A stretch of DNA of 64,000 nt from Apiosordaria backusii (GCA_030549205.1 JAUKTV010000003.1:3255449-3319448); one strand, 5' to 3'. Shown: positions 42,849 through 54,274, numbered from the stretch's first letter. Translations and numbers: made by a program. The notes: generated by a model not told the origin, from the sequence alone.

Positions 42849-44633
42849 TCATTTTCTCTTCACCGTCATCAGCATCCCATCTACCGGTTTGGCAGTCACC
42901 TGCTGGGTCTGACAGGCTCCGTTAGTTATCCAGCCTTTGTGTCACAGAGGAACGTGAACTTACATTGTACATTTCTTTTGACTTCACCCGGTATTTTCCG
43001 GCTTGCTCAATGATGAAAGCTCCCTTTTCGTCTCTTTTCAACTCTCCAAGCCCAACCTTTGTGAAGTCGTATGTCCTCGCCACAAATGCAATGATGACCC
43101 TGGCTTCGATAGTGGCAAGGTCCTGCCCGATGCAGTTTCTTGGACCACGTTCAAACGGTCTCCAAGCGCTTGCCGGGAACCTTCTGCCTTCCTCGATGCT
43201 GCTGTCCCCGTCATTGCTTGTGCTCATAATCCCGCTCTTGTCGCCCAACCATCTCTCAGGCATGAATTCATCTGCCGTGTCGCCAAACACCTGCGGATCT
43301 CGCTGTATAATGGTTGCGCAGTTGTAAAGAATCATGCCATCAAGGCACAGCTCCTGGCCTTCGGGGGTGCGTACAACAAAATTGCTTCCTGGTGGAGCCA
43401 TTCTCGCCGTGCCAGCCGGTGGGCAAAGGCGCAGCGTTTCCTTGATGACGGCAGTGGTGTAGGTCATGTTGTTGAGCAATTCATCTCCTCCCGGACCCAG
43501 CAGCTTCTGCTTCAGCAGCTCAAAGCTCGCCCCTGATTCGGGTCCAAAGAGCGTGTCCAGCTCAGAAACCAGTGCCTTTTGCGCTTCAGGGTGCCGGTGA
43601 AGGAAGTAGAATGCCCAGGCAAGAAGGATAGAAGTTGTGTCGTGCCCTGCGAACAAGAACGTCTTCACTTGGTCGATTGTCTGAGTTAGCAGCTGCTCAT
43701 CAAGCTCGTCATGACCTTGTAGTGACAGGCTCAGCACACTGCGCTTCTCTTGTGGTTGTTCCTCGCTATGCTTTTGGCGAATCATCAGTTCCAAGAGGGA
43801 GTCGACTTTCTTGCCGAGGATGAACCGTTTCAGCGACAGCCTCGGGTAGCACCACCATGGCAACGCATTGGACCTTCCCTGAAATGTTTGAACCAGCTGG
43901 TCATAAGCCCTGATGAACTCGCCCTGCCTCGAAGAATTGGGGTGCTGCGCGTCAAAGTCAATGCCCATTGTCACTGCTCCGATGATGTCAAATGTCAAGC
44001 TGATGATGAGGTCGGTCAAAGGAAATGATTCGCCGTTTTCGCAGAGCTTATCCAACCTGCCGAGGAATATCTCGGTTTTGTCAATGATACAAGGGAGCAG
44101 CGTCATGAGATGCCTTGGTGCGAACCCGGGGTTGTACTGCTTCCTCAGCGACTTCCATTCCTCGCGCTGCTTGGAGAGGATGGACTGATGACCAACGAGG
44201 TTGACAAGCTCGGCTATCGTAGGGGACTTGGGAGCGCTCCATGGATATTGCTTCGTTGCTCTTGACAATTGCTCTGCAACTTCGTGGGAGGAGATGACGG
44301 CCATGGCATAGCTGGCGGGCCGGGTATCGACAAAGAGCACGGAAGGGTTACCAGCGGCTTTGACCATGTCACGAAGAATCCAGTCTGCATACCCAGGCAA
44401 AATGTCAGTCCCGACAGGCAAGAGAGCACGATCAGTAGATAATCACCAATATGCAGTCCCGGGCGGTCGTTGTTTTTGACTGTGAACTCGCGGATTGTCT
44501 TCATGTGTCCCCAAATGAAAGACGGCCTCAGTTGTGGGAAGTTCGCGTACTGCTTGAACCTGCGATGCCATGCTGCGGCCAAGAGGTAAGCCACGACTGG
44601 GAGCAAAACCCAGAGCACAAGATGGCCGGCCAT
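42849..44633 (-). CDS. Cytochrome P450 monooxygenase
   Basis: There are three exons: 44633-44447, 44384-42964 and 42899-42849. Introns are 62 and 64 nt. Junctions read HIG|DWILRDMVKAAGN and EMYN|VTAKPVDGMLMTVKRK, giving 552 residues. An N-terminal membrane anchor (MAGHLVLWVLLPVVAYLLAAAW) places it on the ER. The I-helix AGHDTT is at about 308-313, the ExxR motif KETLR at 377-381, PERW at 438-441, and the haem loop FERGPRNCIGQ with Cys480 as the iron ligand. All essential residues are present. The clan resembles fungal microsomal P450s acting on lipids or secondary metabolites; I cannot assign a CYP number. A thioesterase gene lies just upstream in the same orientation. Confidence 0.95.
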
Positions 44634-45289
44634 TTTTGTTCCTATTTATTTTGGATTAGATTTCAATTTCAAAGCGACTGCCATGTATCGCACTCATGGT
44701 TAGACTTACCAGTGCGGCGGACTTGATCTGGCGTGGTGTCGTGGGATTTGTGTGCTCGCGGAAGTAGAGGACGTCAATGATTTAAAGAAACCTAGCGTTG
44801 CGTTGGAGTGGGGTCTTCCCGTTGCAGAGAACCATTTTTCGTGTCTCTACAAGACGGTTTGTTGGAGTGAGTGCAGAACAAGGATCAGACGAATTCTGCA
44901 CCGAAGTTGACTGGTGGTTTTTGGGTGGCGGTTTGGTCTGATCGCTTCCATGTCGGCAAAAACAGTGATAACTTGCTCTTGGCAAGAACGATCACCCACA
45001 CAAGATTCCGCCATATCTGATGTTGACAGAGTACCAATGCAATACATTTCACTCTAGGTATGAGCCTGGTTTATTTTACTTACCTTCCAAGTCAAATGTC
45101 CACTGCAGTTGGTGTCATGGCTGAACATTGAAATGCATTTGTGTTGGAGGATGTTGACAAAGGGGTGGCCTTACCCGCGTAGCTTCCGGCTAAACACACC
45201 CTCTACCTCTTCCCCTGCGTGGAATGCAACGTTTAAATTTAGTGGATACTTCACGATCGATTAACCGCAAACTTTCTTGGTGATCGACC
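44634..45289. other. Intergenic between P450 and thioesterase
   Basis: This is the P450 promoter and thioesterase 3' region. Minus-strand frames at 44782-45047 show no features. Confidence 0.55.
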
Positions 45290-46322
45290 TCAAATCTTCC
45301 CGTTCCCCCGGCCCCCTGTGTTTCTCTCACTACCCAATATCAGATTGACCTGATTGCTGACCGCGATCAGCTCTCCTTTCTCGCCCGTAATCAACACTTC
45401 GAGGTCCAGCCTTCCGTTCCGGATCTCCTTGCTTTGCATCCTCAACCTTAGCCACTCGACTCCTTTTGTCTCGGGCAACAAACGCTTCAACTCCAAGCTC
45501 ATCACAATTGTGGGATACCAAAACATCTCATTTGCCTTGAATGGCTTGTCTGTTTTGCTGCCTGGTGAAGGCCGATACGCTTCCACAACGTAAGGGAAAG
45601 CATCGCTGACAAACCCCAGGGATGAATTCGTGAACCCCTCTGATGGCACCCTGAATCGCATCCATAGGTCGATCACGCTCTGGTGCTCTTGTCCTCGCTT
45701 GGGAAAGTAAAAGTGGCAGTTGTTCAACACCCTTGCGTACATGCCGAAGGCCCCAGCAGAGCCGAGCTCCAGCTCTTGCCAGTTATTATCCTGCTTCTTT
45801 GCTTTGAGCAGAGAAAAGTCTGGGGTTGGCGTCTTGGACGGCGAGGACCAGATGGTGGGAAGTGTTAGTCCTTGGTCCTTGGAAAGATCCGTCATGGTCA
45901 GATAGGCCGTAATCTCGGCCCGGGACGTCTCTTTGGTAACCCAGGGCGCTTGGTCCAGCAGGCCTCTTTGATAGAGCGTGACGTGGATCATCGAGAATTG
46001 TCTCCCTGGCTTGACGTCCGAGATAACAATGATAGCAGGGCCAACTTCGGTGCGGTTGAGAAATTGAAAATGGGACGTCATGGCGTCTTTTTGATTTTTC
46101 GATGCCAAATGCAAACGGGCTGCTTCCAGGAGACAAGAGGCAGAGTATCCGCCGTTGGGAACTGCATCCAACATTAATCAGTGGATAAGGATATTGGGGA
46201 AAGCCTGTAAAGCAGCACATACCAGTTCCAATGCAATACGAGTCCAAGAGGTTCGTCTTGTAAGTGTGAGAGTCAAGTCTCTCTACCCTGGTGGCTTCCG
46301 AAAATGGGATGAGTTCAGACAT
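45290..46322 (-). CDS. Thioesterase-like (double hot-dog) protein
   Basis: Exons are 46322-46223 and 46161-45290, joined in phase 1 (SYCIGT|VPNGGYSASCLLEAA) across a 61-nt intron (GTATGT ... TGCAG). The product has 323 residues. V-P-N-G-G-Y-x-A opens the first hot-dog domain, as in fungal acyl-CoA thioesterase-like proteins. SHFQFLNRTEVGPAIIVISDVKPGRQFSMIHVTLYQRG completes that domain. The second half has DLWMRFRVPSEGFTNSSLGFVSDAFPYVVEAY and WYPTIVMSLELKRLLP. The family hydrolyses acyl-CoA or acyl-thioester bonds; no signal peptide is seen. Proximity and shared strand with the P450 suggest cooperation on a lipid or polyketide substrate, which is inference. No synthase is nearby. Confidence 0.88.
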
Positions 46323-46656
46323 GACGACAGCCTGTGTGCAGGAACACGATTTGATTTGACACTATGGAAAGATGATTTTGAACAGTGAACAGGATCTGTT
46401 GAAAAACATACAAGGTGCGTCAATCTCACGCTCTACAGTCTTCCATGTGGTTGAATACCTAATCAAGAGACCCACACTTGACCTCGGCTGCCGCAGAAAG
46501 AAATCCGAAGTCCGTTTGACTACCACATGCGGTAGTGCATTTAAGTCAATTGAAGTGTTATTGACGGTACATGAATATTGGGACCTTGAGAATTAGCTAG
46601 GGGGCGAAAAAGATGAGACCGGCAAGAGAGAAATTGTCTGTTTGCTCAAAAAGTGA

Positions 46657-46746
46657 TGGACAATATGGGAATTGAACCCATGACCTTTCACAAGGCGCAT
46701 ATATTGGAAATGCGAAGCGAAAATCATACCCCTAGACCAATTGCCC
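46657..46746 (-). tRNA. tRNA-Ala(CGC) with intron
   Basis: Read on the minus strand, a GGGCAAT acceptor strand pairs with ATTGTCC. The third pair is G-U, the G3:U70 identity element of alanine tRNA. A D-arm (GTC ... GAT), an anticodon stem TTCGC/GTGAA, loop TT-CGC-A and a T-arm ATGGG-TTCAATT-CCCAT follow. Between position 37 and the 3' half of the loop is an intron of about 18 nt that contains GCG, able to pair with the CGC anticodon as in canonical nuclear tRNA introns. The total is 90 nt including the discriminator A. Confidence 0.9.
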
Positions 46747-47291
46747 TGTTAATTAGTGATATTTGCATATCGTTTCACCTATGATTGAGAAGAGTGTGCA
46801 TGAGGTGACTGCTAACCCAAGTCAACCTCGGCTCTCTCCATTCCCAGCAGTGGGGTTTCGCTGTTAAACATCAACACCCCTGAGGACCCCATCTTCACAT
46901 GTCAATTCCAACTGCGTGATGATCCCTTGAAAGTCTTGGGAATCCCAACAATTCGAGGGTCTGTTACAATTTGAGAATTGTCGTCTGGATTTACAATGCC
47001 AGCCTGGTATTCACTGACAACATTACTGGTTCGGAGGACGCATCCCTGCAAGGATGCAAGCTGATTGAGTTCTCACCACCCCACCCAAGATGTTCGCGAT
47101 TGTGGATTGCCAGCATGCTTGTTGGGGAAGAAGAAGCAGGGTGCTTCGTAGATTGTTTTTATTGACAATAAATAGCCCGTATCCAATTTCACGATGTTGC
47201 CTTCTTCTTTCAAAGCTCTTGATAATATCACAGCTCTCCTTCAAACTTCAGAATTGCAAAACCCTAACACTCCGACCTGACCAACGCCGAA
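46747..47291. other. Intergenic
   Basis: This lies between the tRNA and the DUF829 gene. Small frames have no features, and nothing else is seen. Confidence 0.55.
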
Positions 47292-48245
47292 ATGTCTGCC
47301 CCTTCCTCACCAAGTCCCGAAAAACATGTCGACGAAGCGCCGCTCTTGAAAGCTTTCACCCGTCTCAGCAAACAAGTCTACGTCCAAGAGCCCGCTTCCT
47401 CCCCTTCCCCAGGGGCCCATGAGAGCGACCCAACCACCGTGATCATCTATGGCTGGGGCGACGCCGCGCCCAAACATCTCTCCAAATATGTTACCGGATA
47501 TACGACTCTTTTTCCGTACGCCCGCCTCATCCTCATCTTTTCCCCGATGCTCAACACCCTCTACCAGACCCTCGACTCCCGATCCAAAACAATGATACCG
47601 GTGATCGAGACCCTCTATGGGCCCATCTCCTCTCTCGGTTCCTCCGCCGTACCCCCAAAGACCGAGTCCAAAGAGCGAATCCTGCTGCAAGCCATGTCCA
47701 ACACTGGCGGCATAAACCTGGCGGCCACCATGTACGCTTTCACCAGAGCCCAGCCTACCGAATCTGCTCAAGTGTTCCCCCATGACCTCATGGTCCTCGA
47801 CTCGACGCCAGGGAGCACCGCCTTTTTCCCCAACATCGCCCCTTGGTCGCGAGCAATGGCCATCGGGGCCTCGAGGGTCTTGCCTTTTGTCCCCTTTATC
47901 TTCATCCAGACACTGGCAGCCCTGTTCCTCGCAACACTGCATGGCGTTGGTCAAATCATGGGGGCTACTTCTGCTGCCGCGTTCTCTGTAACGGCCGTTA
48001 ACGACCCAACATTATCCGACACTTCCTCGAAGCGATTGTATCTGTACAGCAAAGAGGATGATATCATTCATTGGGAGGACATTGAAAAGCACGCAGCTGA
48101 TGCCAGAAGCAAAGGATGGGACGTGTCGGCTGAGACTTTTGAGGGCACTCCCCATGTTGGCCACATGAAAGCCTACCCGGATAAATACTGGAATGCCATC
48201 AGTACAGCATGGAAGGATGCGGTCAAGAAACGCCAGCAACAGTGA
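47292..48245 (+). CDS. TMEM53/DUF829 alpha/beta-hydrolase-like protein
   Basis: This is an intronless protein of 317 residues. It has the order seen in the DUF829 (TMEM53) family: an early strand TTVIIYGWGDAAPKHLSKYVTGY, then PYARLILIFSP, the nucleophile-elbow-like LLQAMSNTGGINLAATMY, the DLMVLDSTPG strand, and a late KRLYLYSKEDDIIHWEDIEKHAADARSKGW followed by HVGHMKAYPDKYWNAI with the expected His. The hydrophobic stretch VLPFVPFIFIQTLAALFLATLHGV may contact a membrane; animal TMEM53 sits in the nuclear envelope. Enzymatic activity is not established. The gene converges on the aldolase gene with 283 bp between stops. Confidence 0.87.
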   Translation: MSAPSSPSPEKHVDEAPLLKAFTRLSKQVYVQEPASSPSPGAHESDPTTVIIYGWGDAAPKHLSKYVTGYTTLFPYARLILIFSPMLNTLYQTLDSRSKTMIPVIETLYGPISSLGSSAVPPKTESKERILLQAMSNTGGINLAATMYAFTRAQPTESAQVFPHDLMVLDSTPGSTAFFPNIAPWSRAMAIGASRVLPFVPFIFIQTLAALFLATLHGVGQIMGATSAAAFSVTAVNDPTLSDTSSKRLYLYSKEDDIIHWEDIEKHAADARSKGWDVSAETFEGTPHVGHMKAYPDKYWNAISTAWKDAVKKRQQQ

Positions 48246-48528
48246 CAAGCGAAACAAATGTGGTAGGGAGAGTAGAAAAAACAGAGACAGCATGACAGAC
48301 ACACCAACTCGTATTGCTTACCATATTGCCTCTCGCCGAGACCGTTTTACTTTGCAAAGCAACACAAAAACAAAACCTGCGCGCGGAAAAGATGAGGGTA
48401 GCGAATTCTCATTGGTTCTAGGTAAAAGCGACACCCGCACTGCATTTTCAGCAGGTCATCTCGTTGTTCCTTATGCTCCACTGGCAACTGTGTTGTCCAC
48501 AGCCACTGCCTGGTACCTACAGACAAAC

Positions 48529-50383
48529 TTACAAAGTGCCGGCCGTCTTGAACGCCTCAAGGCATTCCGCCACCTTCTTCGCCATTGTCTTCTCGCCCTC
48601 TCTGACCCAAACGCGAGGATCGTACTTCTGTACAACGATTAGCATGTGTAGCCCTCATGATGGGACAACCCCAATCCACATACCTTCTTGTTCGGCTTGT
48701 TCGCGCCCTCTGGATTTCCGACCTGCGTCTTGAGATAGTCGATGTTCTGGGTGATATAATCGCGGATTCCAGTCAGGTAGGCCCACTGGAGGTCCGTGTC
48801 TACGTTCACCTTGACCACACTACTCTGTTGTTAGCATGACGCATCGGGACTGCCCGGCTATGTGAACTCAACATACCCATGGTTGATGGCAGTGTGGTAA
48901 TCCTCAATGGAAGAGCCGCTACCGCCGTGGAACACAAAGAAGACGGGCTTCTCATCGCTAGTTCCCAGCTTCTCACGAACGAAGGCCTGGTGCTTGCCGA
49001 GGAGCTCAGGGTGAAGACGGACGTTGCCAGGAGCGTAAACGCCGTGAACATTGCCAAAGCCAGCAGCGATGCTGAAGTACGGCGAGATGTCCTTGAAAGC
49101 GTTGTAGATCTTCCAGATGTCCTCGGGTTGAGTGTACAGCGCGCTGTTGTCCACGCCGGTGTCTGGGTGACAGTTAGCAAAGGCTCTCTCTCCGACGTTG
49201 GCCGAGGTCACATACTGTCGACACCATCTTCCTCACCGCCCGTGATTCCAATCTCCATCTCCAGCCACTGCTTGAGAGGAGCCATGCGCTTCAAGTAGCG
49301 GACGCAAGTCTCAATGTTCTCATCGATGGGCTCCTCTGAGAGATCGAGCATGTGACTGCTGAAGAGCGGGGTTCCATTCTGCTTGAAGAATTTCTCATCC
49401 GCATCAAGCATGCCGTCGAACCAAGGGAGGAGCTTCTTCGCGCAGTGATCTGCCAGGAGGGTTAGCTTTCAAGATGCTTGACCGCGCTACAAGGCCTACT
49501 CACCAGTATGGAGCACAACCGGGATGCCGTAGACTGGGGCAATAGAACGGATGTAGTGGGCGGCGGCAATAGCGCCAGCAACGGAAGCTGCAACAGGTCA
49601 GCATCTGTTCAACATGATGTCGTGCAACAAAGAGAAGGGAGCTCCGAGGAAGAAGCTGCGAGGAAGCAGCCCGTCACAGCAGGGAGAAGACGATGCGAAG
49701 GCATGAGAAGCACCGGCCAAGACCCTGGCCCGAACAACCCATTCCAGCATCGTTGGAAGCGACAGTAAGACGGGGAACAACTGCTTCTCAAACTTACCCT
49801 CACGCTTCTCAGCACTGTCTTTGATGCCCTTTCCAGCAAAGTAAGCACTGTTTGCCAAGTTAGCCCGGGTTCCAGGTATCCGAATCCGCTCCCACGTCTT
49901 GGTCCACGGCCTCTGCAGCTAGCTGCAGAGCAGGTCGTGGAGCAGAACGTTAAAAACAGATGAGACACGGACTTACGCTCCACCCTGGGATGTCTGGAGG
50001 ATGATGGGAGCCTTGGAGTCACGAGCTGAACAGAAAGACGTTAGCGAGTGGTTTGAGCACGCAAATCAAGGCTTGAGAATACCCACCAGCTTCGAGGGCG
50101 GCAACGACGGTCGAGCTCGAGGTAACGTTCACGGCAGGGATGGCGTATCCGACCTTGCGAGCGTGCTGGAAAAGCTGCAGGACATGGTCGCCCTACACCG
50201 TAAAGACGTCAAGTCAGCAGCTGGACTTCCTTTATTGCATCGGTCGTGGGTATTTGGCCTGGGACGGAACATACGTAGATAACTCCGGCGGGGAGGTTAA
50301 GCTCCTAGATGATGAGGTACCGTAAGTTTCTGCTGGACAACGAGAGGGCTATTGGGTGACCGGCTCACATCAAAGATGCCCAT
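48529..50383 (-). CDS. FBA1: Fructose-bisphosphate aldolase, class II
   Basis: There are ten exons: 50383-50369, 50304-50275, 50192-50087, 50025-49977, 49847-49798, 49587-49504, 49449-49216, 49162-48877, 48819-48684 and 48627-48529. They sum to 363 codons (362 residues), the usual class II length, with every phase consistent. The start MGIFD|ELNLPAGVIY|GDHVLQLFQHARKVGYAIPAVN is canonical. VLHT|DHCAKKLLPWFDGM carries a zinc-binding His. GFGNVHGVYAPGN and FHGGSGSSIEDY carry further zinc or phosphate ligands. NVDTDLQWAYLTGIRDY follows. The enzyme cleaves fructose-1,6-bisphosphate in glycolysis, using zinc in the cytosol. Exons 1 and 2 are only 15 and 30 nt. Confidence 0.95.
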
Positions 50384-51683
50384 GGTGATATTGGTGCGGT
50401 AAAGAACTGCGGATTGTGCGGTGGTTAGTTGAGGTAGGTCGCAAGTCGCGTGTAGGGAATGACGAATTGCTGGTGCAAAGTTGATGTTAGGAATAAGAAG
50501 ATGAAATATGACGCACCTGGATTCCGTCTGGAAGTCTGCGTTTGCTTCAGCAAGTGGGGGGCTTCCCGGTCCAGGAGCGAAGCAGTTCAGGTCACCCCGC
50601 CAGAATCCACCATCACCCCGCGGGCTGGCCAGGAGGGGCATTGAGAGCCCCATGTGCAGCGGCCCGGCAGCACTCCGGGCTGCCCATGCTGCAGGCGCTT
50701 GACAGCTGCCACCTGAGAGAAACTGTTGGGATTTTCTATCAAGAACTCCCACTGTCTTGGCAAATGTCATCAAGCCATTGTTCGGTCCGATGCCCAAAGA
50801 GGCCTTTTTGGACTGCGAAGCCGGACAGATGCGCATTTGCTTTTTTTTCTGCACTCTCTCACCGTCTTCATCATGTCAAACTACGATTTTGGGGGTTTCG
50901 AGGCGTCGGCGTTGAGTGGAGGAACACCGGGCAAGGCACACAAGCACACGGAGTCGTCAGAGCTGCTTGGCTCGGGAATGGTGGAAAGCACCGGCGTCAG
51001 CTCGAGCCGTCATTGGCTCAACCTTGTTGCACAGGAACCACGGCAGCTCCGGCTTTGATGGGGAAAATCCTCGGGATGAAGCACTCTCGAAGCCAATTTA
51101 TGTCTGTATGACCTCGGTCCGACATGACACATCTTCGCCAGGAACCGGAATGATTTCAGGGCGATGTTTAGTTGTTTAAAGAGGCGCCCTCGCAACAAGA
51201 CTGCTCTTGGATTGAGGTTTGAGCCTTCTGGAGTTGCAACTGACAGGTGACAGTGTACTACGTCATGGTGGATCACGACCAGGGATGAGCTGACTCGGTG
51301 GAACTGATGGGACGATGAGGTGATGATGATGACCACCAAAGAAGCTTATGGCTAGTCCCTTCGCCATTGTCAGTTCCAGGTTGTTAATGCCTGATCTGAA
51401 AGAGCATTAATGAGAGCTGCAAAACAAAAGTCCGACTGCTCGGAAAACCGGCGCCTTATTGCCAAATGTGGTATGTGAATGTTTTCTTCAAGGGGATTGT
51501 GGGAGCTTACACAGGATGACCAACATTGATCTAGTTCTGACAAATGCGGCGGATGAGAGACATGGCACCAGAAGTGTGGCATCAACGAGACGCAGTGAAG
51601 AGAACTGAGTATAAAACCGTCAAAGGTATCACGATGCTTGGAGCATTTTGACTTGGAAGCAGACAACCATCATCTCTAGCACG
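50384..51683. other. Intergenic, divergent promoter of aldolase and DUF3237 gene
   Basis: The aldolase frame stays open upstream to 50854, but its conserved start is at 50383. A plus-strand frame (50726-51058) has no recognisable feature. A TATA element at 51610-51616 serves the DUF3237 gene. Confidence 0.5.
51610..51616 (+). promoter_or_regulatory. Likely TATA box of the DUF3237 gene
   Basis: TATAAAA lies 74 bp upstream of the ATG at 51684. The call rests on motif and spacing only. Confidence 0.5.
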
Positions 51684-52271
51684 ATGAAGACCTCCATACT
51701 TATCCAGGCTTTCTTCTTCCCGCTCCTGGAAATATCGGCCGCGACTGGCTTGAAACCCCCTAAAGCCCCTTTCCTAACCCACCTTTGCTCGGTCAATTGC
51801 ACCTTGGGTGACGCTGTTCTGGTCGGAAGCGGGCCGAGAGGTATTCGGGTCGTCATTCCCATCTTGAATGGAACCTTTACAGGGCCTAGACTTCGTGGTA
51901 TTTCCTCCTATCTTGCGTCCAGTCACGTTGTCTCAGGAGTAGGCTGACATGATCAAGGAACTATCCTGCCCATCGGCGCGAATTGGGCTCTGCTTGATCC
52001 AAAATATGGTCTTGACATAGAAAAGAGTTTCACGGCCGATGTCAGAACGACTTTCAAAACCTACGACGGAGAGTTCATCCAAGTTTCGATTTCTGGCGAA
52101 AGACAGGCCGACGACACACAGAAACGGACGCTAGTTCGGATTGGCATGGAGACGGGCAGCGAAAGATACTACTGGGTGAATTCATTAGTTGGGCTTGGTG
52201 TCGTGACAAGGCCTACTGAGGAGGGCAGGGAGTTTGAACTTGGAGTGGAATTCTGGCAGGCTCGGCTTTGA
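51684..52271 (+). CDS. DUF3237 protein with signal peptide
   Basis: Exons are 51684-51897 and 51958-52271, joined in phase 1 (PRLR|GTILPIGANWALLD) across a 60-nt intron (GTATTT ... TCAAG) that contains a CTGAC branch site. The product has 175 residues. The N-terminus MKTSILIQAFFFPLLEISAATG is a signal peptide. The DUF3237 beta-barrel blocks then follow: GDAVLVGSGPRGIRVVIPILNGTFTGPRLRGTILPIGANWALLD, ADVRTTFKTYDGEFIQVSISG, YYWVNSLVGLGVVT and FELGVEFWQARL. Many family members are described without a signal, so secretion is a notable variant. The family function is unknown. Confidence 0.85.
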
Positions 52272-53302
52272 GTACTTGCATTTGCAATTCTCAGAGCCGG
52301 GTAGTCTTGCCATTACATGTACGGAATATTTACGATGAAGCTCTCTCAATACTCACTCATCCCATGGCAGTGCTCTATTGCGGCTGAAGCCCAACTCAGA
52401 TCTCCGTGTACTTGATCTAACAAGGACGACAATTCCACATTCGCAAGATGCAGCTTTCATTATCACTGTCTTGCACATCAAGGAGCAAATGATCCGGCCA
52501 GTGAGCAAGTTTAAATATATTCTTCTCTCATCCAACTGGCGGAATAACCTTTACTTTAGACCTCTTCCCTTTAAGCTGCATGGCTTCAGGTTACCTTCCT
52601 GGCGATCATGATGCACAACATATTATCCTATATCAAAGCGGCACGTTATTGATTTCTTTGAGACAAGATAGCATTCTGGAAATGATAGATTGAGCGATAC
52701 AGAGCCAAGAAAACATATTGAGTGGCAAGGCGCTGCAACTCGGCGTCGCAGTTGTCGAGGGGAAGGGCCGGCACTTGATAGGGGATTAAAGAGATGTGTC
52801 TCGGCTCAAGACATTCGCCTAATTGCCGGCATAGACCACAACTTGATGTCGTCATTATGTTGTGCAAACAGTTGGGACGTGAGCTTGGCTTCAGGGGCAA
52901 GTGTTCCGATATTTGACTGACGAGACCTGTCGGCAGGTGACGATATATGTAAGAAGATTACAATTCTTTCCCAGCCCTAAAGCCGCCCCTATCATCATGA
53001 CATATACATCTTTTAGGCAAGGATGTAGATAGTTTACCGGTGAGGCAAGCGCTTGGATCGCCAGAAATTTGTGCAACATGGTTTATAGAGCACAATCACC
53101 CTGGACTGAACTTATCAGCATGCGTGTGGATTGATGTGGAGAGACGATAAGGAAGAAGATAAAATTCTCGGCACAAGAAATGGGAAAGGAAAAGCCAAAA
53201 CCTTTAGGGGAAGCGGAAAAATGTATATAGGAAGACGGGAAGAACAAGACCAATACAAAGCTCCTAGCACTGCCAACCTGGACCTCTCACCTTGGCATAG
53301 GC
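52272..53302. other. Intergenic, no gene supported
   Basis: Open frames at 52353-53079 on both strands lack features. A TATATA element at about 53225 is a plausible promoter for the next gene. Confidence 0.5.
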
Positions 53303-54274
53303 ATGATGAAGTTCCTTGCCCTTTGCAATTTTGCTTTGTTGTGTGGGCAGAGTATAGCCTCAGTCCACTGCACGGTAGTGCAACCAGATCTTGTCAAGCG
53401 CATGTGCGAGTTTGACAACTGCCCTTCTATTGGCTATGTCAAGCGCGGACAGCTCATACATGCTGCCTGCTTAGCCGACTGCAGCACCTTAGAGGAGTGA
53501 GTGTGTTGAGCTTTCCAAGAGATACATCGACGCTGACCCAAGGCATTGGCAGTCCGTGGGTGAAGTTGTTTGATGATACCTTTATCCGAGCAAAAGCGTA
53601 CAATCTCAAGGACTGTCATACATTTGGCAAGGACGCAGCTATCAGAGGTAAGTTCAAATATCTGCGCGTGGACATTGACTAGTGAAGCTAACATTTCGTG
53701 AAGACCTTCCTCGGTGTCATTCCCTGGATAGTCGGCCCAAGCCAACAGACTGCGCCATTGTCTCGACATCCCCTCTGTCCCGGCTCAAGAAAAGCAGCTT
53801 GAGCTTCAAGCCACTGAGGAGAGCTCCACATGACGACACCTCGACTATTTCATCTCACAACGCATCTCTGCCAGAGAGTCCAGATAACTCGACCGTTTCT
53901 GCGAATCCGACTGTCCAAGTGAGCAAGAGCGAAACCAATGCCTTCTTTAAAAAGTGGTACAAGCGTCATGCTGTCCGGTCCCTCAGGTATTTACCACGAT
54001 AACTCTGCCGGTGCCGAGTCCAACTCCCACGGTTCCCGTCACCACACCAACTCTCTCACTCCCTATTCCAACACCGACAATCTCGTTATCTATCTCACTT
54101 CAACCCACCACCACTGCACCCAGCTTGCCTCTTCCTACCGGAATCCTTCCAGGCCATGCAAGCCAACATCGAGGTGGCCTAGCCTTCTTTGCCAACTCCA
54201 CCGAGCCTATCAGCAATGTCGTAACGCCTCGTTTACCCAAAAAAATACCTGTTGCTCTCCGGTTCAACGCCTGA
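53303..54274 (+). CDS. Secreted Cys-containing protein with Pro/Thr-rich tail
   Basis: There are four exons: 53303-53496, 53553-53647, 53704-53918 and 53987-54274. Introns are 56, 56 and 68 nt, with donors GTGAGT, GTAAGT and GTGAGC. Junctions read TLEE to D|PWVKLFDD, AIR|DLPRCHSL and PTVQ|VFTTITLPVPSP, giving 263 residues. A signal peptide (MMKFLALCNFALLCGQSIAS) precedes a cysteine-containing domain of about 100 residues (CTVV, RMCEFDNCPS, HAACLADC, LKDCHTF, PRCHS, TDC). After a Ser/Thr linker with N-glycosylation sites (NAS, NST) comes a Pro/Thr/Ser-rich stretch (PVPSPTPTVPVTTPTLSLP) likely to be O-glycosylated. If the third intron is kept, the frame stops at 54002. No family is recognised; a wall-associated or effector-like protein is plausible. 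Confidence 0.7.

Noticed and set aside
47307..47954. 215-codon minus-strand open frame
   Set aside because: It is antisense to the DUF829 gene; glycine-rich shadow composition.
50726..51058. Plus-strand frame upstream of the aldolase
   Set aside because: It has an ATG in reasonable context, but no recognisable features and it sits in the divergent promoter. Not enough support.
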